DNA of 64,000 bases from Yponomeuta sedellus (lineage: Eukaryota > Arthropoda > Insecta > Lepidoptera > Yponomeutidae). Positions 44,137 to 54,790 of this stretch are shown piece after piece. The stretch's first letter is position 1. Each line of letters opens with the position of its first letter. The stretch is from contig OW203734.1 of the NCBI GenBank assembly GCA_934045075.1, positions 17,527,680 through 17,591,679 of the forward strand, read 5' to 3'. The position numbers were made by a program, and so were the translations under genes. Under the pieces are notes generated by a model, which was not told the DNA's origin, searched no databases, and worked only from the letters and a program-made list of their open reading frames with translations.

Positions 44137-44714
44137 TCGCACATAATTCGTATACGACTCTAAGGCGTACTAGTTGAATTCTATATAAACAGTCGCATGG
44201 TAATTACCATGCGACATTATGACAAAGTGAGCGAAATTGACTAGCAAATTTTCGTATACGACTTTGTGAGAATACTCGTACATGAAACTGATTTTTATGC
44301 GACAAATGTCTAATCCCTCTAATATTTTGCGTCTTCGCATTCAATTCGCATGAGCGAGAATCGGCTCCCTGGGGTGCGATCACGTTAATTCTTCACTGTG
44401 GAGTGGTCTGATTTAGCCTACTACGCACTGTCAGATGCAAACATATTTTGACATTTTAGAGTCGTCTACACGCTTAACACGATAGAGTGGCTAGCGATTG
44501 ATTCCAATCACACGGTTCGCCTAGGCCACGAGCGCTTCGTACTAGTACTATACTAGTGCTAATTTTTCTTGGTGGCATTCAAGACAAATTAGCATTGGCA
44601 TTGTCTCGGTGGCCTAGTTATCCGCTATATAGAGCTTAAGTCAACAGTGAACCGATATTGGCATCTAAGCGATAATGAATTTCGAGGTCATTGCTAAAAC
44701 TGAAAAAATATCTC
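44137..44714. other. Gene-free stretch
   Basis: 44,492-44,540 is a minus-strand 5' fragment of the 5S-like SINE (cggttcgcctaggccacgag). A small inverted repeat gcatggtaattaccatgc lies near 44,194-44,211. Confidence 0.45.
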
Positions 44715-45083
44715 AAACTAGCTGACCCAACGAACTTCGTACCGCCTAACAGTCGATTCTTAATTTTTTTTTAAATGTTTCTCTCCGTAAGAACCATTCT
44801 CGTACTTCAAGGAATATTCTAAAAAAAGAATTAGCGAAATCGGTTCAGCTGCTCTCGAGATTTGCGCTTACCAACACATTCAGCGGTCCATTTTATATTA
44901 TAGACTAGCTGACCCAGCGAACTACGTACCTACCGCCTAACAGTCGATTCTTAATTTTTTTTTCTCACCGTAACAACCATCCTTGTACTTCAAGGAATAC
45001 TCTAAAAAAGAATCCGCGAACTCGGTTCAGCGGCTCTCGAGATTTGCGCTTACCAACACATTCGGGGATTCATTTTTATATTA
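44715..45083. repeat. Tandem pair of RTE-like LINE tails
   Basis: 44,715-44,903 and 44,905-45,083 are direct copies (ctagctgaccca/gcgaac, ctctcgagatttgcgcttac, ttatattatag). ctagctgaccc is a known start for 3' ends of insect RTE-derived retroposons. Confidence 0.6.
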
Positions 45084-45340
45084 TAGTAGATAGATGACTA
45101 CAGCCTGAAGTGTCTCTTCCGTGTCTGTCTGTTCTACCGCACAGACCAAACACTCGTTGTAAATCGACCGAGAACGGGCTCGTCGATGGTGCTACAAGAC
45201 GCGGGTGCCCGCTGTGTACATCGTCTTGTGTCTCGGGCAAACAATAGCCGGATTAGCCCTGCGGCTGACTTCCTAATAACTGGTTCACCATGTGCAGTGT
45301 TCAGACCTTCTATTTTATAACTGTCTACTGTATCGCTTGT
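45084..45340. other. Short gene-free stretch
   Basis: Nothing recognised. Confidence 0.3.
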
Positions 45341-45556
45341 GGCCTAGTCGAACTGAGTCGTCGTCGTCAGGCTATACTAGTCCGCTGCTGGACATAGCCC
45401 TCCCCTAAAGAGCGCCACGTTGTGCTATCATAGGGGGTAATGCTCATAATCCCCGAACTCGAGCCCGAACTGAGTGATTGGAATCAATCACTTGATTTAA
45501 GCAACAACAGGCGCGTTCAGGTGCAGGATGGGTGACCGTCCCGTAACTACCGCTCT
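45341..45556 (+). mobile_element. 5S-rRNA-like SINE fragment split by family B
   Basis: ggcctagtcgaactgagt (45,341-45,358) resumes as cgaactgagtgattgg at 45,466 and runs through the promoter block (ttaagcaacaacaggcgc, ggatgggtgaccgtc) before breaking off at ctaccgctc. Confidence 0.8.
45359..45465 (-). mobile_element. Family B retroposon nested in the 5S-like SINE
   Basis: A 5'-truncated 107-bp copy with a GAC triplet tail (cgtcgtcgtc on plus). The host's cgaactgagt is duplicated at 45,349-45,358 and 45,466-45,475. Confidence 0.85.
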
Positions 45557-47466
45557 ACCTTGAGACCATCTTCGTCTTGCAGAAATGAGCGATCAGATTC
45601 ATCTATAAGCTAGGCAGTAGAGATTCTTTAAGAGAATTCTTTAAAGAAACAAACATCCTGACAGTTGCCAGCCATTATATCTATGAAAATATTATGTATG
45701 TCAGGAAAAATATTAGCAACTTTAAAACTGCAGGTAGCCAACACAATGTAAATACTAGAAATAAACATAAACTTTTGATCCCAAGATTTAGGCTGGCAAA
45801 GGTTAATACATCCTGCATGGGGCATTGTATGTATACGCTTCTACAATAAAATCCCTGAAGATATAATATTAAGTTTGACTAAAGCGCGGTTCAAAAAATG
45901 TTGTACTTTACACATTTTTTGTGCCAAAAGAGCTACTATAATATTAAGGATTATTTAGATGACAATGATGTCTGGAATTCAAGCATGTAAAATTCACGAG
46001 ATTTGTAGAATCTGTGTAAATTCTGTTAGGAATTTGAAAAGACTAAGTTTGGAGTTTTTTTGTCCATTTTTTCTCCAAAATGATCCAGATTTTGAAATGG
46101 ACACCTAGTTTGACTTGTAACGTTCATTAAGCCGCAGTATCTGCGCTACTTTGAATAAAACCTTTTCATTTCATTCCACCAACCCGGACTTGGCCTCCGT
46201 GGTGGAGTATGGCCTAACCTTCCTGCGATGCAGGGAAGGGATTATCAATTTTTACGTTATCGAAGTGTCAAAAGGCTTCCTTTGCGTCCGGTGTGCTGTC
46301 TCGTTCGCACAATATAATATTTTAAATTATTTCATAACAACTAATATAATTTCGATAGAATTTAAATAGATAGTGGTTTGCAAAACTAAGTATCACACTT
46401 TTAAAGTTGAAATAGCTTTTTAAGTGCAATGGATATGCTTTGGAAATAAAAAAAGACTTGAAGAAGAGTTTAATTTTGTGTATTAAATCTCCATAGTTGG
46501 TAACCTTCATTTAAGACATAGCTGAAAAAAACTCTTTTTTTTTGAGCAGTTTAGGATAAAACAAAATTTAAGTACTTAGTTTTGCAGATCAGTGTAGATA
46601 TTATATTATATAAGAGACTTAAACAATAATATAGTACAGTACAATTGGCGGCGTTGTTACTAAAACTGAAAACTAAAAGCATGCTATGTATTAGCTAAGT
46701 AAAACTTCGAGATAGCAATGTTTTTTCTTATCTTTTCTCCTTTCTTTGGGAGATTTAAACACATGAATGAACGTTCGAACTTAGTGGTTAAACTGGATAC
46801 GTCTTCGTTTGCCAGGCGCTTACGACACAAGCTTAGAGCGGAAAATATGTGGGCCTTGGACGGGTTTAAGAAAGCTTGAGGTCATCTGCGCGCGAAGAGA
46901 TTTGAGTGAGTAAGCGTTCACCGGTACAGACTCACTCTCTTGTCTCAGCTTTCCGTGTCCCAATGGAGCAGTAACCCGCCACGCTTGGAGGAAAGAGAGA
47001 TGACCGTGGTGAACTTACGGTCAATGTAACCGAACATTTGAAAACAAGCTGGGCTTCGCGCGTACATCCGCACCGCCGCAGAAGTTCTACCATAGCTTGA
47101 GGTCGCCGTCGTCGGATTTCGATGAGGAGGACTTCAGATCAGATCATCATAGCGGAAATATATAGTATCATTACAAAAATTCCATCTTTATGCTTAGTAC
47201 GCATTCCGATTTTGTCCCAAAAAAAAATCTTTTAGATATGGAAAAGGTATGAGGGTGCACGCACTTGCGAAAGAAAATTGCGCGGAGATAGTTCCCAAAC
47301 CAAATCAGTACGCGACCAGTTTAGTAGTTAATAATATAGCCGTGTTGCGTTAAACGCTTGCCGTATAAAACTTGTTCTGTGCACACTAATAAAGTCCCCG
47401 AGATACAGGCGTCGTCGTCTAGTTTGTGGACTGCCGTTGAACCATGTATTATGCACCTGCCCCCCC
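45557..47466. other. Gene-free stretch
   Basis: 46,050-46,165 is the reversed aatgaacgttacaa repeat. 46,176-46,238 is a plus-strand 5S-like SINE piece. 46,770-47,160 is GC-richer and not one of the listed repeats, but no coding pattern was recognised. Confidence 0.4.
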
Positions 47467-47578
47467 CTCTTCTTATTCTTCTTAAGGCTATGTTATGTAG
47501 TCCACTGCTGGACATAGCCCTCCCCTAACTAGCGCCATAGCGCCCTGTCTTCAGCTTGCCGCATCCAGCATCTGCCGG
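47467..47578 (-). mobile_element. Family B relative, 3' end
   Basis: Same variant as 12,150-12,247: the plus strand reads agtccactgctggacatag, gcgccatagcgccctgtct, with a cttcttattcttctt tail at the left. Confidence 0.65.
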
Positions 47579-48061
47579 CACGTTTACCTACCTCTACTGT
47601 AAATTATTTAATTATGTACCACCTGCTTCTGTAATTTTTATTTCAATAAACGTACTTACTTATTTACTTAAAACGTATTTAATTAGTAATACTTTTATTG
47701 CACTTTCTATGTGCCTAATATATAATATAATAAATAATTATACGTGCTTAGACTTGGTAAAAAGAACAGATATAGCGGCTATGATTATGTAAAAAAAACA
47801 CCGAGCGCTCCAACAGCGCACTTGTGTTCTATTGCTAAACATTGATATAGGTGTATATCTATGGTCACTACTCGTCGCCACGATACAGACGAGGCCTAGT
47901 GTAGTGACCACGATAATGTTGGCTTTAAAATCAAGTATCTTTGCAATGTACGTCATCTACTTGCAATAATGCATGAAAATGATAAAATAAACTCCATTCT
48001 GTTCGAAACCTTAAACCATATCTCGTAACATTTTTTTTTATATAGCAACCGACAAATAAGA
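47579..48061. other. Gene-free stretch
   Basis: Nothing recognised. Confidence 0.35.
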
Positions 48062-48232
48062 GCGGCGGTAGCGGAGCTGTAGGAACGCCAGCTTCTCAAT
48101 CGGAAGATCGTGGGTGCGAATCCCGAAATATATCTATTACATTGTTTTCTAAAAAAGGTAAATTTTTATAGTTATAGTAGCAATACCACTCGCTGTATGC
48201 GAAGGAAAACATCATAAGCAAACATCTAAGAG
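48062..48232 (+). mobile_element. tRNA-derived SINE (family D), head present
   Basis: gcggcggtagcggagctgta (A box region), gtgggtgcgaatccc (B box) and gcgaaggaaaacatcataag (body). Confidence 0.65.
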
Positions 48233-48267
48233 CCTCTTTCTCTTGAAGTCCGTTTTTTTGTTAGATC

Positions 48268-48268
<1 letters not shown>

Positions 48269-48298
<30 letters not shown>

Positions 48299-48494
48299 CA
48301 TACATACATACATACATACATACATACATACATACATACGTACGTACGTACGTACGTACGTACGTACATACATACATACATACATACATACATACATACA
48401 TACATACATACATACATACATACATACATACATACATACATACATACATACATACATACATACATACATACATACATACATACATACATACATA
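48269..48494. repeat. (TACA)n microsatellite with a (TACG)n core
   Basis: About 225 bp. A block of roughly seven tacg units near 48,337-48,366 sits inside otherwise pure taca. On the minus strand this follows the LINE stop codon. Confidence 0.95.
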
Positions 48495-48497
48495 ACC

Positions 48498-48800
48498 TCA
48501 CGCCTGTATCTCAGAGGGGTAGGCAGAGACCAGGGACTGCCACTTGCCACGATCCTGACATATCACCTTCGCTTCATCAACGTTCATAAGTCGTTGCATG
48601 CATGCACGCCGGTTCCGGGTACTTTTTATGTTTACTTTTGATAATACATCCCCTATTTGGTCAATGTATGTCCGCCTGGGACGACCCTTACCGACCCTTC
48701 CACTCACATTCGCAATATATATTTGTTTCGTCAATCTTTCTTCCTTCATCCTCTCCACATGTCCAAACCAACTCAAAATTCCTTTCTCAATTCTAGTCAC
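48498..48800 (-). pseudogene. LINE polymerase C-terminal fragment, 100 residues open
   Basis: The longest remnant of this LINE family here. It reads SWFGHVERMKEERLTKQ, then GKGRPRRTYIDQIGDVLSK, DEAKVICQDRGKWQSLVSAY and ends EIQA, stop, then the (TATG)n tail. It is the C-terminal end of a non-LTR polymerase; the catalytic part is absent because the copy is 5'-truncated near 48,815. The frame is still open, so insertion may be fairly recent. The clade is not certain from this part alone. Confidence 0.8.
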
Positions 48801-48839
48801 TACATCCTCAAGTTAAGATAAGTTGTAGACTGAAAGTGG

Positions 48840-48945
48840 TTTCTTCTTCAGGCTATATTATTCCACTGCTGGACACAGCCCTCCCCTAACGAGCGCCACA
48901 GCGCAAGGTTGTGCCATCATTAGGGGGTAATGCCCATGGGGGTAA
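48840..48945 (-). mobile_element. Family B retroposon, 5'-truncated
   Basis: The plus strand reads ttcttcttcaggctatatta, ccactgctggacacagccc, ending at gggggtaatgcccatg. Confidence 0.7.
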
Positions 48946-48984
48946 CTTGTTAGAACTTATCTTGATATATCGATAAATACACAA

Positions 48985-49300
48985 TTTTTTTTAAAAACCT
49001 ATTTAGAGGCTAAAAATTCCACCCATGCCGGGATTCGAACCCGCGACCTCTGGCTATCCGTGCCAGCGCTCTTCCAATTGAGCTAATAGGCGACTTACCG
49101 GCATCAGTGAAGTTTCGAACCTCTTTACACTATTCTCTGTATTACGTACAGACAGCGACATCTAGCTTAAGTAAATTGCATCACTTACAGCCCCGACTAC
49201 CTACTTTGCAGTTAGGTTTTACATGGCGCTGGCACGGATAGCCAGGTTTTTGAAATTGTCCTTAGCATGGGTTAGTGCATTAAAAATAAAAATAGTATAA
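48985..49300 (-). mobile_element. tRNA-Ile-like element, long rearranged copy
   Basis: Minus-sense tRNA-like body at about 49,018-49,092. The 5' extension (gcaaagtaggtagtcgggg) is followed by a second, short tRNA fragment ggcgctggcacggatagcca in opposite orientation and the cttagcatgggttagtgc end. It looks like a head-to-head pair that lost its middle. Confidence 0.7.
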
Positions 49301-49786
49301 ACGCGACTTTTTATCGCGTCTTGTTTTACGCTTGCGGCGCGTCAAAGTCCCGCGACTAAACGTTCCGTTTCCCGGGTATTACGTTTCGGCTCACGTACCC
49401 CGTCGATAGCCCTCGGCTGAGCTGGGGGCATACTCGGCTACTTTTAGCTTAGAGGACCGCAGCTATACGGCGATGAATTAGAATAATAATAAAAAAATAC
49501 TGGGCATGTATATGGGTATATTAATTGTAGAATAAATATGATTCAAACAACATAATATAAATTCCCGTACGTATTCTGGAGGCGTCTGCCACTTGCCACG
49601 ATTCTGGCCGATTTTCGCTTCATGAACATTCATTAGTCATTGCTTCGGGTAAAAATATTCATTCAATTTTTTTTTTGGAAAATTTTGAACTGGATTCTTA
49701 TCACGTTTATTAATTAATTGGAGTTCTTGATGTTTCGGCTCCGTTTAAGACACAATTGTCAACCTGCTAAATCTTCAGTATACCTG
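49301..49786. other. Gene-free stretch with LINE end
   Basis: 49,575-49,640 is a minus-strand LINE end remnant (complement gcgaaaatcggccagaatcg, gtggcaagtggcagac). No gene. Confidence 0.45.
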
Positions 49787-50096
49787 AGTGCTTAGTGCGA
49801 GTTTTTATAACTACTCGATCGCGTTAACGTAAACTCATATTTCTATGGCATCGAGGCAGCGCCACCTAGCGACAACTATGGAAATTAAATTTGCTGAGTG
49901 CGAGTTGTAATGGTTTACGTTGAGAAGTGAACACGTTTACCAGCCAAAACACGAATAAACGCGAGTGCGAGTTGTACTGTGACAGCGTTTTGCCAGTTCG
50001 AACGGTTAACTTACTCATACTCACTACTCAATGCTCGATTGACGCGGTAGTTAAGTTATTCGATTGGATCTCTCAAACTAGCACTAAGCACTCTGG
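49787..50096. mobile_element. Family K non-autonomous element with terminal inverted repeats
   Basis: agtgcttagtgcgagttt on the left is answered by aaactagcactaagcactct on the right. Shares about 200 bp with 14,753-14,950. No transposase. Confidence 0.6.
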
Positions 50097-50864
50097 TGCC
50101 AATAACACACGTTATAATAAATTAGAATTGTAGGTAGAATCCATGTCTATTAATCTGATATCTTGGTTTGGTTTCATATTTTTATAATTTCGTTTTTAAA
50201 TTCTCGTTCAAGTGTTTGTCAAGTCTAATTTATTACTGCAATAATACTATCCAACTATCCAAAAATGTGTTCTCAACAAAAAACTAAAAGAAAAATAATT
50301 CCGTTTTATACAACCTGAATAGTCATGCGTAACAAAGATAGGCTAGAAAACCACAAAGTTTAAAAGAATAATAAAAATATAGACTACATTATCATGATCA
50401 TAATCAGCCGTTGTCAGTCCACCGCTGACATAGGCCTCTTGGAAAATATCTTTGATAGCATTTTTTTTATTTACTCGTTGTAGAGTTCTTCCACACCTAC
50501 TTAAGATTTTCCACCATTTGTTTCATTCATTTGCGCGTTTCTTGAGTAGGGGCCCATCCATTCCTCCATCCGCTTTTATAAGTATTCAATAGTATTCCGT
50601 GCGATTGTAAAACGTAGAGATATCACCACTGAATACGGTTAATATTTGCATATTGTCTGCGGTGAGTTTAGCCTCGCGATAAACGAGCGGTTGGGTTGAA
50701 TTTATTAGCGAGATTCAGTTTTTAATTGGCTTGCTTTGTAACTTTATTTGCTAACGGTATTTTGAGTTCGTTTCCCACTAATTTTGTTATAATAAGTTAT
50801 TTATTTACCTACTGATATTTTTTGAAATATCTAGGTTCGTATAACGTTTTCAGTGTCTGTGGTG
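50097..50864. other. Gene-free stretch
   Basis: 50,398-50,445 resembles an RTE-type LINE end (cagtccaccgctgacatagg). Nothing else. Confidence 0.35.
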
Positions 50865-51020
50865 TCTGAGTGGTGGTGAGTGAGTGTCTGATATATTCAA
50901 ATACCTCGGCGCTTGAAATTGCCAAACCGCCGTGGGTATGCGTGATAATTGAATCCGTACTCCCGCTCTTTCTCTCTCTCTCTGAGAGGCCTGTGTTATA
51001 AGCTACATCGATATTAAGCC
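50865..51020 (+). mobile_element. tRNA-derived SINE (family D) body
   Basis: tacctcggcgcttgaaattg, ccgccgtgggtatgcgtg and ctctctctgagaggcctgtg. Confidence 0.6.
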
Positions 51021-51077
51021 TTGTATCCGCTCGGCCTAGGACACTGATTGTAGGGAATTGTTGCATAGGAACATGTA

Positions 51078-51262
51078 TGTTCTCGGCTTTCGGCCTCGGC
51101 CTGGACAGAGCTCGGCCTTCGGCCTCGCCGCGGCGGGGTTCCTCGTGCCCGCTCCGCAGAGCTCGGCCTCCGGCCTCGGCCTGGACGGAGCTTGGCCTTC
51201 GGCCTCACCGCGGCGGGGTTCCTCGTGCCCGCTCCACGGAGCTCGGCCTCCGGCCTCGTAAG
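51078..51262. repeat. GC-rich tandem repeat, 80-bp period
   Basis: About two units; cgcggcggggttcctcgtgc occurs at 51,129 and 51,209, exactly 80 bp apart, each between ggccttcggcctc and gagctcggcctccggcctcg. Very GC-rich against AT-rich surroundings and made of short palindromes (ggccttcggcc type). The four overlapping open frames here reflect composition, not genes. Confidence 0.85.
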
Positions 51263-51296
51263 TTTGTCACTTTTTGCGTTTGGGCTGGTACTTGGT

Positions 51297-51527
51297 ACAT
51301 TCGAACCCGCAACCTCTGGCTATCCGTACCAGCGCTCTACCAATTGAGCCAATGGGCGACTCACGGCATCAGTGAAATTTCGAACCTTTTTACAATATTC
51401 TCTGTATTACGTACAGGCAGCGACATCTGACTTAAGCAAATTGCATTACTTACAGCCCCGACCACCTACTTTGCAGTTAGGTTTAACATCGGAACGATAT
51501 CACTGTACCCACATGATTACACTATTT
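51297..51527 (-). mobile_element. tRNA-Ile-like element, 3' end lost
   Basis: Begins at the B box complement (attcgaacccgcaacctctg) directly after the GC-rich repeat and continues through the 5' extension to ctactttgcagttagg. Direct repeat of the next copy. Confidence 0.7.
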
Positions 51528-51792
51528 TTATTTTTAATGCACTAACCCGTGCTAAGGAACAAATTTTTAAAAACCTATTTAGAGGCTAAAAATTTCACCC
51601 ATGCCGGGATTCGAACCCGCAACCTCTGGCTATCCGTACCAGCGCTCTACCAATTGAGCCAATGGGCGACTCACGGCATCAGTGAAATTTCGAACCTCTT
51701 TACAATATTCTCTGTATTACGTACAGGCAGCGACATCAGACTTAAGCAAATTGCATTACTTACAGCCATGACCACCTACTTTGTAGTTAAAT
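51528..51792 (-). mobile_element. tRNA-Ile-like element, middle copy
   Basis: Complete on both sides: aatgcactaacccgtgctaa end, aacctatttagaggctaaaa, tRNA-like body at about 51,596-51,670, and 5' extension to ctactttgtagtt. Confidence 0.75.
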
Positions 51793-51799
51793 TTCACAA

Positions 51800-51925
51800 A
51801 TTTTCACTGATGCCGTGAGTCGCCCATTGGCTCAATTGGTAGAGCGCTGGTACGGATAGCCAGAGGTTGCGGGTTCGAATCCCGGCATGGATGAAATTTT
51901 TAGCCTCTAAATAGGTTTTTAAAAA
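51800..51925 (+). mobile_element. tRNA-Ile-like element, inverted copy
   Basis: Sense orientation: cactgatgccgtgagtcgcc, A box tggctcaattgg, ggttcgaatcc, ttttagcctctaaataggtt. Head-to-head with the preceding copy. Confidence 0.75.
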
Positions 51926-52929
51926 CAGAGTTGTAGTTCCTTGTGTAGTGGAACGCGTTCGAAATTCGAAAATCGGCTCCATAGGATGGCTGTAATTCAT
52001 ACATTTCCTAAAACTTTTTCCTACATAATTTTCGTCTAAATCTTACTATTTCCGAGAAAACGTATGGATAAATGAATCAGTGAGTATATGGCATTGCAAA
52101 ATTACCATTATTTTTGTCGTAATAAATTTTGCAACCCAACTACTGGCCCATCGTAGTCTTTGATTTTATTCTACCAGTGCCGCAAAATTGGCGATATTTC
52201 CAATTCTGCCACTTCCAAAACTAGGGACAACCTTTGCATTTTACCTTTCTGGCGACCGCAACATCCCAGACTAGGACGTCGCGACTCATAGTTTGAAAAA
52301 CACTTTCGATACTAAGACAATAAAATAAGCAAAATGATAATTTAAACATAATTACACAAACAAATAAAAACTGTATTTGCACGGATATTTACTCGTTTAA
52401 TTTTACATTTTACTATTTTCCGGCGTTTCGGCACTTTTGCAAGTACCGTGGTCCCGGAAGACATGCTTGTGTTAAGCTTAGTAAAAATTTTACACCAACA
52501 ACACAAACAAAATAAAATTAGTCAATCAAACCGCCCCGAGATATATCCGACCCAAAGGTTCCTTTACCTCCTATAACGCTGGCAGCATTACCGCGCTGCT
52601 AGGGGTATCCTTTGCATCAAATATGCTCCGGAGCAGTAGTCCAAGCCACGGTTCCTCAGACTATGACCTACCTCCTTAATAAAGGCTTTGCCCGGAAAAC
52701 CTCAGACTCCAGTGGCGTCTAAAGCCAGGGGTATGAAAAAATAACTCATCAACTGACTGTATTAACAATAAAAGGAGTCAGAAAATAATACTATATTGTG
52801 GCAAATACATTTTATCTTTATATTTTGAACTGTTGGAGAGAAAATAAACAGATATCTTATATAAGTTGACAATAGTAAGAGTTGTTTTGGATTGCAATTT
52901 TTTTGCTTATGATAATTGCAATTTTGAAG
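51926..52929. other. Gene-free stretch with decayed repeat
   Basis: 52,385-52,470 carries ccggcgtttcggcac and taccgtggtcccggaagac, a common moth repeat motif. Nothing else supported. Confidence 0.4.
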
Positions 52930-53225
52930 TTTTTTTCTTAGGGGGTTTATTTCGTATGTCCCGGCGAACTTTGCTGCCACAGGATCATAACGGATTCTGT
53001 GATGGTACGAAGCTTGTTACTATGGCAATGAAATAAATAAATGTCTTAGAGTTTAACTTAAAAAAGATTTACTGTAAATATAAAATATTATCCCAAGGGA
53101 ACATATACTTAAAACATATACCGGGATGTCAAGTCTGTCTCAAACAGAACTTTGTCTATATGTATGCTAAGTTTCATATAGCTCCGGTCAACCATTATTG
53201 CGTGATTGAGTTTACAAACATCATC
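52930..53225. repeat. Old retroposon tail in 3' flank of gene 1
   Basis: cggcgaactttgctgccaca through ttattgcgtgattgag. The same segment lies downstream of genes 2 (55,785-56,045) and 3 (60,465-60,745), so it predates the gene duplications. Confidence 0.55.
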
Positions 53226-53359
53226 ACGAACTTTCACATCTTGAGTTCTAATAATAGTGGGATAAACCTTGCGATCTAATTTAGAAAATGTTTAAAATGT
53301 TTATAACTATTTATTTATTCTTCAGTTCTTCTTAACATTCAGATTCATCCAGTAAGTGG

Positions 53360-54211
53360 TTACATACTTCTAACAACAATTTTGTTATTATTTATAGTAC
53401 AAGTTGCACCTCGGTTTAAAGATAACTTATAAATCCTTCTTGTGTCAGATATATCACAGTAAACCAAATTATTGTCGCTATCAAATGTATGTTTATGCAT
53501 GATAGCATTTGTTACTAAACCTATTTTTTGAAATGCGCCATTATCATAATTGTACTTCCAAATTTTGTTGGAGACGCTGTAATAGACCTCACCATATTTA
53601 TCTACAGCTAGTAGAGCCGCAGTTACTGTTGACAATAATGATGAATATGGTGCTTCATATTTGTATATCCCATGTTTGCTTATGTAAAATATATCATTGT
53701 TTTTATCAATAACAAAATCAGCCACCTCTATATCTTTTAGAGGTTTAGGACATATCTCACCTATGCCGTCTTTCAGACATATTCCTCCGAATATCTTGGA
53801 GAAATATAGCCGATTTACAAACTGGATCTTAGTGACAAAAGAATCTCTTAACCCTAAATTCACGAGCGTGTCATTTTTATACGACGACAAACCTTCGGCA
53901 TGACCTAAGTATAATTCCCTTTTTTTCTGATCGAAAGCAGCTGATGTGACACGAATGTTGTCTGGTATATTTAAACGTCTTGCTCTATTTATGTCCAGAT
54001 TGTGTAAGAGCTTGGTGTAATTCGAAGGACCGACTTCAAATTGAAAGAACAACTCGTTTGTGGTGCGATCAACTACTATGTCGCCTAAGACTTCAGCTTG
54101 AAAGATCATGTGCTTCACGAAGCACTTTTCTTGTATGCATGCCTCGCAATCGTCTCCTACTGTAGACTTGACGACGGCTGAAACTATGGTGAGCAGTAGA
54201 AGGAAAAGCAT
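53360..54211 (-). CDS. Ommochrome-binding protein-like gene 1, 283 residues
   Basis: A secreted protein of the lepidopteran ommochrome-binding type, carriers of brown or red eye and epidermal pigments in haemolymph. Seen: signal peptide (about 1-19), Cys22, Cys25 and Cys30 close together, repeated blade-like strands (VVDRTTNELFFQF, FDQKKRELYLGHAEGL, FVIDKNNDIFYISKHGIYKY, LLAVDKYGEVYYSVSNKIW, FDSDNNLVYCD) suggesting a beta-propeller, and N-glycosylation sites in SNYT and KNDT. The length suits the family. The acceptor cattttttcag lies 8 bases before the ATG. AATAAA signals (plus 53,310-53,319) follow the stop by about 45 bases. The C-terminus stops five residues early compared with genes 2 and 3, where relatives read RLAxTR. 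Family assignment is from memory of its pattern; other six-bladed secreted proteins are possible. Confidence 0.75.
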   Translation of the reverse strand: MLFLLLLTIVSAVVKSTVGDDCEACIQEKCFVKHMIFQAEVLGDIVVDRTTNELFFQFEVGPSNYTKLLHNLDINRARRLNIPDNIRVTSAAFDQKKRELYLGHAEGLSSYKNDTLVNLGLRDSFVTKIQFVNRLYFSKIFGGICLKDGIGEICPKPLKDIEVADFVIDKNNDIFYISKHGIYKYEAPYSSLLSTVTAALLAVDKYGEVYYSVSNKIWKYNYDNGAFQKIGLVTNAIMHKHTFDSDNNLVYCDISDTRRIYKLSLNRGATCTINNNKIVVRSM

Positions 54212-54219
54212 GGCGTTTA

Positions 54220-54700
54220 CTGAAAAAATGTTTGTAAAAAAGTAAAATGAAAATTATTTATTACGTGTTGCGTGCGTGTCATTAATACATTTTCTTATAT
54301 ATACATGTTGCTACATAAAAACCTAGGCTGCGTTTTATGAAATATGGCCTAGGTTTAGTCGCACTGCTTTGTAGGGGTTTGTATGATTCCGATGTAGGCA
54401 GTGCATACTATTTTTAAATAAATATTGTCTGGCGACATTTCAAAATAACATTTTTATAAGAGTACTTTATTGTTAATTAACCATAAAGTCTTGCCTTTTT
54501 TCTCTATAAATAGAGAAAATTGGCAACACAATTTATGAACTTCTTCTACCATATTTCTGTATGAAAGACGGATATTTTTACATTTATAATCTAATTACTT
54601 TGACAAGATTTGCAAGAAAATTAACTTTATGAAATTTCCGAACCTTATTAAATAATTCATAATTAAAAACAAATAACAAACAAGCTTATAAGGCACTTAC
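54220..54700 (-). other. Intron in the 5' leader of gene 1
   Basis: Donor gtaagt (plus 54,695-54,700), acceptor ag (54,220-54,221); 481 bp. Conserved in position in all three genes. Confidence 0.75.
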
Positions 54701-54790
54701 ATGGAAAAAGACTGCAGAAACAAACGCTAACAGCTCAAACTCTAGCACAGAACATTCACTAATCGGTTGCAGAATTTATTTAAGAACGTT
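54701..54790 (-). promoter_or_regulatory. Gene 1 non-coding exon 1 and TATA-like promoter
   Basis: The minus strand has cttaaataaattctgcaacc (TATA-like, plus about 54,772-54,783), a possible start near gattagtga, then exon 1 ending tttttccat/gtaagt. The block is nearly identical upstream of genes 2 and 3, unlike the intron, which argues that it is functional. Confidence 0.6.

Noticed and set aside
51077..51430. 117-residue open frame across the GC-rich repeat and tRNA-like element
   Set aside because: Composition-driven; runs through two unrelated repeats.
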